Part shown: positions 22,359 through 26,698 of the stretch, in pieces
Position numbering within the stretch: position 1 is the first letter of the stretch
Layout: each line of letters opens with the position of its first letter
DNA from: Cacconaster sp045617505
Lineage (GTDB): Bacteria; Bacteroidota; Bacteroidia; Bacteroidales; UBA932
DNA: 26,698 nt
Assembly (NCBI GenBank): GCA_045617505.1
Contig: JAZLIS010000044.1
Coordinates: 1-26,698 of the forward strand
Reading direction: 5' to 3'
Position numbers and translations under genes: made by a program
Notes under the pieces: model-generated
Database searches by the model: none
Told to the model about the DNA's origin: nothing
The model's input: only the letters and a program-made list of their open reading frames with translations

Positions 22359-24794
22359 ATGCAAGTACTCAAATTCGGCGGCTCTTCTGTCGCAAACTCT
22401 GCAAACATCTCACTTGTCATTGACATCGTCCGCAAGGCTGCGGAGAGGGACAAAACCATATTCGTATGCTCGGCTATCAAGGGATGCACCGACCAGCTCA
22501 TCAGAATCGGCAGACTGGCCGCATCAAGGGACGAGAGCTATGTCGGTCTGATTGAAGAGCTGCGCACCCGCCATCACGAAATCATACGGCAGATACTTCC
22601 CGCCGAGAAACACGAAGAGGCGCTTGAGGTCTGCGATGCGCAGTTGAAAGAGCTTTCCGACATCGCCCACGGAGTATTCCTACTCAGAGAACTGTCGGAC
22701 ACAAGTTTGGACGCCATTCAGGGATGCGGCGAGCTGCTCATCACAAAGATACTTGCAACAAGGCTCTCCTCGATCGGCATTCAGACAAAGTGGCTGGATG
22801 CCAGAGAGATCATCAACACTTCAGACCTTGCCGCAACTTTTTCCAAAGTTGCCGCCGCCATCGAGGAGAACCCCATCACAACCCTTTTCGTCGTACCCGG
22901 ATACATTGCATCCGATGCTAACGGAAAAATGACGACACTGGGACGGGGAGGCTCGGACTATTCCGCATCTCTGTTCGCCGTAGGCTGCAATGCCCGACTC
23001 CTTGAGATATGGACGGACGTACCCGGCATAATGACCGCCAATCCAGCGCTTGTACCTACCGCAAGGACAGTGAACAACATCTCCTACAGGGCCGCGCAGG
23101 AGCTTTCGCACTTCGGTGCAAAAGTTATCTACCCTCCCACCATACAGCCTGTTGTATCCGAGGGAATCCCCATCTATATAAAGAGTACTTTCGACCCCGA
23201 TGCCCAGGGCACTCTCATTGAGAAGCATCCCCCTCTGCAGGCGGGAGGCGACATAATCGGCATATCCAATTCCGACGAGATAGCTCTGCTTTCCCTTGAA
23301 GGCAGCGGTATGGTCGGCGTACCCGGCTTCTCCAGCCGGCTTTTCGAAACCCTCAGCCTCAATAATATAAACATAATACTCATCACTCAGGCCTCGTCGG
23401 TACACACTATGTGCATAGCTGTGGCCGAGCAGGATGCCGACAGGGCCAAACTGGCCGCGGACAAATGCTTCGCCTACGAGATTTCCCTCGGAAAACTGAA
23501 TCCCCTCAAGGTCGAGAAGGGATATTCGATAATGTGTCTTGTCGGGGACGACATACTGAGCCGGACAGGGACAACAGGGCGTATGCTTGCCGCGCTCGGG
23601 CGCCACGGCATCCCCATCCGCGCGACCGCGCAGGGTTCTTCGGAAAGGAACATCTCCGTAATCGTAGCCTCCTCCGATGTCAACAACGCAATCAAGCATA
23701 TTCACGCCGAATTCTTTGACAGGCAGCCCGGGAAAATCATAAACCTTTTCATCGCCGGTTACGGTACGGTGGGACGCGCCCTGATTGATATTATCAACCG
23801 CAAGCGCGCGCTGATTGCGGAACGCACGGGCAAGATTGTCAATGTAGTGGGAATATCGAACAGCCGCAAATATGCAATCGACAAATCCGGCCTTGATCTG
23901 AGTAACGTCAAGAGCCTGCTCGACTCGGGAGAGTGCGCCGCCGATGACGCATACTTCGAAGCCCTTGCAAACCTGTCGATGGAACACTCCATCTTCGTGG
24001 ATTGTACCGGAAGCTCGGACATATCCTACAAATACATAAATCTTTTCAGAAAGGGTTATTCTGTCGTGGCCTGCAACAAAATCAGCTTCTCATCCCCTTT
24101 CAGCCAGTACAGTCTGCTCAAAAAAGCCGCGCTCGACTGCGGCGTCTCCCTCAAATACGAGACCACCGTAGGAGCGGCCCTCCCCATACTCGAGAGTATA
24201 TCACGCAGCATCAACAGCGGGGATGAGATAGTGAAAATAGAGGCCGTGCTGTCCGGCACGCTGAACTATATCTTCAGTACTTACAAAGGCGGAGAGGATG
24301 GTGTCACTTTTGCACAGGTGGTGCGTCAGGCTCAGGATGCGGGATATACGGAGCCGGACCCGAGGCTTGACCTCAGCGGCCGGGACGTTATCCGCAAACT
24401 GCTAATCCTGAGCAGAGAGGCGGGCATTGCTCTCGATGAGTCCGATTTGAGAGTCGAGCCCCTCCTCGGTCCCGAATACTTCAGCGTCAAGATTCCGGAA
24501 TTTTACAAGATGCTCGCAGACAACGAGGATTCTTTCGCCTCAGCGCACAGAGCCTCCGCAGAAAAGGGGCTTCGCCGCCGGTTCGTGGCATCTCTTGTAA
24601 AAACGGAGAATGGATACACGGCCTCCGTAGGAGTCCGCGAAGTCGGAGAGAGACATCCTCTCTTCAACCTTAAGGGCACTGACAACTGCGCCATCATCAC
24701 GACCGGATTCTACCCCTCACCCCTTATCATTCAGGGTGCCGGCGCCGGTGCATATCAGACAGCATCCGGTGTCCTGAACGACATAATCGCGTAA
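22359..24794 (+). CDS. thrA: Bifunctional aspartate kinase / homoserine dehydrogenase
   Basis: 811 residues, close to E. coli ThrA (820). The kinase domain begins with K-F-G-G-S-S at 5-10 and includes G-R-G-G-S-D-Y-S-A. Two ACT-type regulatory segments follow at about 305-455. The dehydrogenase half opens with the NAD-binding G-Y-G-T-V-G-R near 467 and includes the catalytic region G-A-A-L-P-I-L and the G-T-L-N-Y-I-F motif. It catalyses the first and third steps from aspartate to homoserine. In this operon it feeds MetX and MetY directly, so despite the name its transcription should follow methionine need. It starts one base after the metX stop. No terminator is visible after it. Confidence 0.96.
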   Translation: MQVLKFGGSSVANSANISLVIDIVRKAAERDKTIFVCSAIKGCTDQLIRIGRLAASRDESYVGLIEELRTRHHEIIRQILPAEKHEEALEVCDAQLKELSDIAHGVFLLRELSDTSLDAIQGCGELLITKILATRLSSIGIQTKWLDAREIINTSDLAATFSKVAAAIEENPITTLFVVPGYIASDANGKMTTLGRGGSDYSASLFAVGCNARLLEIWTDVPGIMTANPALVPTARTVNNISYRAAQELSHFGAKVIYPPTIQPVVSEGIPIYIKSTFDPDAQGTLIEKHPPLQAGGDIIGISNSDEIALLSLEGSGMVGVPGFSSRLFETLSLNNINIILITQASSVHTMCIAVAEQDADRAKLAADKCFAYEISLGKLNPLKVEKGYSIMCLVGDDILSRTGTTGRMLAALGRHGIPIRATAQGSSERNISVIVASSDVNNAIKHIHAEFFDRQPGKIINLFIAGYGTVGRALIDIINRKRALIAERTGKIVNVVGISNSRKYAIDKSGLDLSNVKSLLDSGECAADDAYFEALANLSMEHSIFVDCTGSSDISYKYINLFRKGYSVVACNKISFSSPFSQYSLLKKAALDCGVSLKYETTVGAALPILESISRSINSGDEIVKIEAVLSGTLNYIFSTYKGGEDGVTFAQVVRQAQDAGYTEPDPRLDLSGRDVIRKLLILSREAGIALDESDLRVEPLLGPEYFSVKIPEFYKMLADNEDSFASAHRASAEKGLRRRFVASLVKTENGYTASVGVREVGERHPLFNLKGTDNCAIITTGFYPSPLIIQGAGAGAYQTASGVLNDIIA

Positions 24795-24806
24795 TAAGGG
24801 CCTGCT

Positions 24807-25200
24807 ACTTGATATGAACATCCCTCTGAGGGAATGGAATTTCAATGTTATTTTCCCAAAGAGCTTTGTAAATCAATTCATTAGCCTCTACAACAAAGGG
24901 ATATCCCTCCCTCAAGGAGCCTCTCATATTTGTCGATTTCAATATTCACGGTCTCCAGCAGCCTGTCGTATGGCACCCTGTCCTTATTGAATGCCTCATA
25001 CTCTTTTTTCACCTCATCGAACGCATAAGTCATATCGAAGGTGTAATCCAGTTTCTGGGAGTAAAGCATCAGCGATATCTCATTGCAACGCCTGACCATA
25101 TCTGTCATCTGGTGACGTTGATTTCTCCTTAGCACACTGGTGAGTTCCCGGACCTTCAGCGCTCTTTCGGTTTCCTGTGAAAGTTCAGAAAATCCGGTGC
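24807..25200 (-). pseudogene. Internally deleted MscS-type mechanosensitive channel gene
   Basis: Minus strand, right to left. At 25200-24908 a frame without a start codon or signal peptide encodes a coiled, charged segment with M-V-R-R-C-N-E-I-S-L-M-L and K-Y-E-R-L-L-E, which resembles the N-terminal periplasmic region of large Bacteroidetes MscS/MscK-like channels. At 24897-24807, in another frame, comes E-A-N-E-L-I-Y-K-A-L and I-E-I-P-F-P-Q-R-D-V-H-I-K-stop, the C-terminus of the same family. The several hundred residues between, including every membrane helix and the pore, are missing, and the join shifts frame. The join falls at the palindrome GGGATATCCC (24898-24907). This occupies nearly all of the gap between thrA and the M23 gene. 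Confidence 0.7.
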
Positions 25201-25202
25201 CA

Positions 25203-26162
25203 TCAGCGCACTATGAGGCGCTCCCCTATGCGGAGGGTCTTGCTGGACTTGATTTTGTTCAACTTGCAAATATTGCTGACTGTCGTGTTGTTCTTTCTGG
25301 CAATGGCCCCGAGGGTATCTCCTTTGCGGACCGTATAGACGATTCTGCCCGAAGCAGCCTTGCTCTCCTCATCGGTCTGCCCGTAGTGGGAATAGATGCT
25401 GAAGTAGTGTTTTTTCAGCGTTACCACAGAGTCTCTGACCTGTCCGGTTTCAAAATCGACAATTCGAGCAGGATCGAAGGCGTGGCCCATATATCTGGTC
25501 TCGAAATGGAGATGAGGACCGGTACTTCGGCCGGTGCTGCCTCCGAGACCCAGAATTTCCCCTGCCTTGACCATTTCGTTCTCACCCACCAGAATCTTTG
25601 AAAGATGGCCGTAATAGGTTTCAAGACCGTTGGGATGGCGGACGATGACAAGGTTGCCATATCCTCCGGTCTGCCGGACACCGCCTATATATCGGACTAT
25701 TCCGTTGAACGCGGCGCGGACCGTATCCCCTGTATGCAGGGGAACGTCAATCCCCTTGTGCTCGCGGGTCCTGCGGAACTTGTATTCGGAGCGCACCTTT
25801 CCCATAATGGGGGCACAGAATGGGTTGAGGGAATCCACGAGCCTCAGGTCAATCTCTTCCGGAAGTTCCTGAACGTTATGGCCCTTGAATGCGTGAATCA
25901 CGTCGTTGGTCCATCCGTCGTAGAATCCGGCCGTATCGATCACAGGTTTTCCGAGCTCGATATAATCCCAGGTATGGTTTTCAAAGAGAACTATCTTGAC
26001 GAATTTGTCATCAGTGTCGAGAGTATCCAGCGGTTGAGGCGCCAATTCCGGCAACTCCTCCTCGACATCAAGGATAGTCAAGGTGTCCGTAATGTTTTCG
26101 GGAGTCTGTGAATAGGCAAATATCGGAAGCAGCAGGGCTGCAAGCAGCGCGATTCTTTTCAT
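25203..26162 (-). CDS. M23 family peptidase with C-terminal LysM domain
   Basis: 319 residues with a signal peptide ending near A-Y-S-Q (residue 19), no lipobox, so probably periplasmic. The M23 domain (about 115-235) shows zinc ligands His135 and Asp139 (H-K-G-I-D), catalytic His186 (Y-G-H-L) and His217/His219 (G-P-H-L-H-F-E). Residues 275-318 are one LysM motif (Y-T-V-R-K-G-D-T-L-G-A-I-A), which binds peptidoglycan. All active residues are present, so it should be an active endopeptidase cutting peptidoglycan cross-links during growth or division. The LysM lies after the peptidase domain at the extreme C-terminus. The stop codon directly abuts the MscS remnant. No promoter is recognisable. 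Confidence 0.93.
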   Translation of the reverse strand: MKRIALLAALLLPIFAYSQTPENITDTLTILDVEEELPELAPQPLDTLDTDDKFVKIVLFENHTWDYIELGKPVIDTAGFYDGWTNDVIHAFKGHNVQELPEEIDLRLVDSLNPFCAPIMGKVRSEYKFRRTREHKGIDVPLHTGDTVRAAFNGIVRYIGGVRQTGGYGNLVIVRHPNGLETYYGHLSKILVGENEMVKAGEILGLGGSTGRSTGPHLHFETRYMGHAFDPARIVDFETGQVRDSVVTLKKHYFSIYSHYGQTDEESKAASGRIVYTVRKGDTLGAIARKNNTTVSNICKLNKIKSSKTLRIGERLIVR

Positions 26163-26224
26163 TGGTCAGGTCAGTCTATCGAGGACAAGATACCGAAAAA
26201 AACGCCAATCCGCAAAAAAACCTG

Positions 26225-26518
26225 TCAGGAAACAGTACGATTGAGATAAGTTTTCCTATAGCCGAGCCTATAAAGCTCCAAAGAAACGCCAATCCGGAAC
26301 ATAGCGGTATAACAACGGACCAGAATGTAGAATCCGTATTCCGACTGAGTCTCGATTGCCTCGTGACGGAGAAGGTCCTGAGTGGCCTGGGTGCAGTTCA
26401 GAACAGCCCTTCTGACCTTGGCTGAAATCAGGCTGTCGAGGCAAAGGACATCATCGACAATGTGGTCGTCCATATCATCAAAACCCCTTTTCCCATAGTA
26501 CCTATGTTTGAAATCCAA
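26225..26518 (-). CDS. Small protein of unknown function
   Basis: 97 residues, ATG at 26518, ending 62 bases before the M23 gene on the same strand. I do not recognise it. It is soluble-looking, mostly helical by composition, with an acidic start (D-D-M-D-D-H-I-V-D-D) and a more basic, aromatic end (Y-R-L-G-Y-R-K-T-Y-L). There is no signal peptide, membrane segment or cysteine pair of note. The codon pattern and lack of an overlapping alternative support real coding, but length and isolation make this uncertain; it could also be the tail of a decayed gene. A possible structured RNA lies just upstream of its start. Confidence 0.5.
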   Translation of the reverse strand: MDFKHRYYGKRGFDDMDDHIVDDVLCLDSLISAKVRRAVLNCTQATQDLLRHEAIETQSEYGFYILVRCYTAMFRIGVSLELYRLGYRKTYLNRTVS

Positions 26519-26533
26519 ATAAAAGAGAGTAAG

Positions 26534-26634
26534 GCACCGCCGCCTCGATAAAGGCCACTCGGCGGCTACAACACGACAGGCTGCGCCGGGCTCTGGGTAA
26601 AGGCCCGCTTGCCAGTCGGTTGTTGCCCGGGTGC
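26534..26634. ncRNA. Candidate structured RNA: three-way junction of inverted repeats
   Basis: GCACC (26534-26538) can pair with GGTGC (26630-26634). Inside are two hairpins. The first is GCCGCC/GGCGGC (26539-26544 with 26561-26566) with a 16-base loop. The second is longer, ACAAC-CGAC pairing with GTCG-GTTGT (26568-26577 with 26615-26623, one bulge), and contains GGC/GCC and CGGGC/GCCCG (26587-26591 with 26603-26607). Both loops carry TAAAGGCC. I could not match it to RNase P, tmRNA or a riboswitch class I know. The strand is unknown; it could be a leader of the small gene at 26225-26518 or an independent RNA. Sequence from 26635 to the window end is AT-rich, with no gene I can support. Confidence 0.35.
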
Positions 26635-26698
26635 AAAAAGCTACCGAGATTTTGGTTACTTTTAAAAAGGAAAGTTTAGTAAACCCAAAATATCAGTA

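Noticed and set aside
22821..23987. Long open frame (388 codons) on the minus strand opposite thrA
   Set aside because: ThrA is intact and conserved over the whole stretch; the antisense translation has no recognisable domain.
15040..24794. Methionine island as a recent mobile element
   Set aside because: No integrase, transposase, attachment site or terminal repeats are visible, and base composition looks like the neighbours. Only the diverged MscS remnants at the edges hint at past rearrangement.
26200..26296. Direct repeat AAACGCCAATCCG at 26200-26212 and 26284-26296
   Set aside because: Thirteen bases, two copies, no extension into flanking sequence; the second copy lies in a coding frame. 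Compatible with chance.

Overview
The window reads as chromosomal DNA of a Bacteroidales bacterium. The evidence is the promoter style (several near-perfect TTTG-N19/20-TAnnTTTG promoters and no clear Shine-Dalgarno sites), the SusB-like GH97 enzyme, the many short lipobox signal peptides, and a GGGtGRT/Fe-S scaffold pair of the kind annotated in this phylum. I cannot place it to genus. There are no integrases, insertion sequences, phage genes, CRISPR arrays or antiphage systems. Nearly everything is metabolic, and the surprises lie in regulation and in gene remnants.

Layout. (1) 1-2031: the 5' end of a leftward galactokinase gene, a divergent tRNA-Gly(CCC), then a NifU-like Fe-S scaffold and a GGGtGRT protein, ended by a clear hairpin terminator. 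(2) 2179-8463, leftward: a probable five-gene operon in transcription order M28 peptidase, MFS sugar symporter, GH13 lipoprotein, GH77 4-alpha-glucanotransferase, M48 lipoprotein protease. The middle three make a compact maltodextrin module without SusC/SusD. It starts at a symmetric back-to-back promoter shared with the rightward pair (3) 8490-11394, a secreted TPR protein and a DMT-family permease. (4) 11391-11610: a decayed fragment of an AlbA_2/RecG-like gene. (5) 11629-14834, leftward: a GH97-GH28 polysaccharide pair with its own consensus promoter.

(6) 15040-24794 is the core of the window, a complete methionine island. Leftward run lrp-metF-metH, rightward metY-metX-thrA. ThrA makes homoserine from aspartate, MetX activates it, MetY makes homocysteine, and MetF plus B12-dependent MetH methylate it. 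The 130-bp divergent region carries a 19-bp palindrome whose central 15 bases match the E. coli Lrp consensus at every position. It sits inside the lrp promoter, and a weaker second box lies 31 bp away on the metY promoter. This predicts one local Lrp/AsnC regulator controlling both arms and itself.

(7) The island is bracketed by two remnants of mechanosensitive-channel (MscS-type) genes, both leftward: a C-terminal stub just after metH, and an internally deleted gene (N-terminal part joined to C-terminal tail) just after thrA. (8) 25203-26518: an M23/LysM endopeptidase and a small gene I do not recognise. (9) 26530-26640: a possible structured RNA, a three-way junction of nested inverted repeats, at the window edge.
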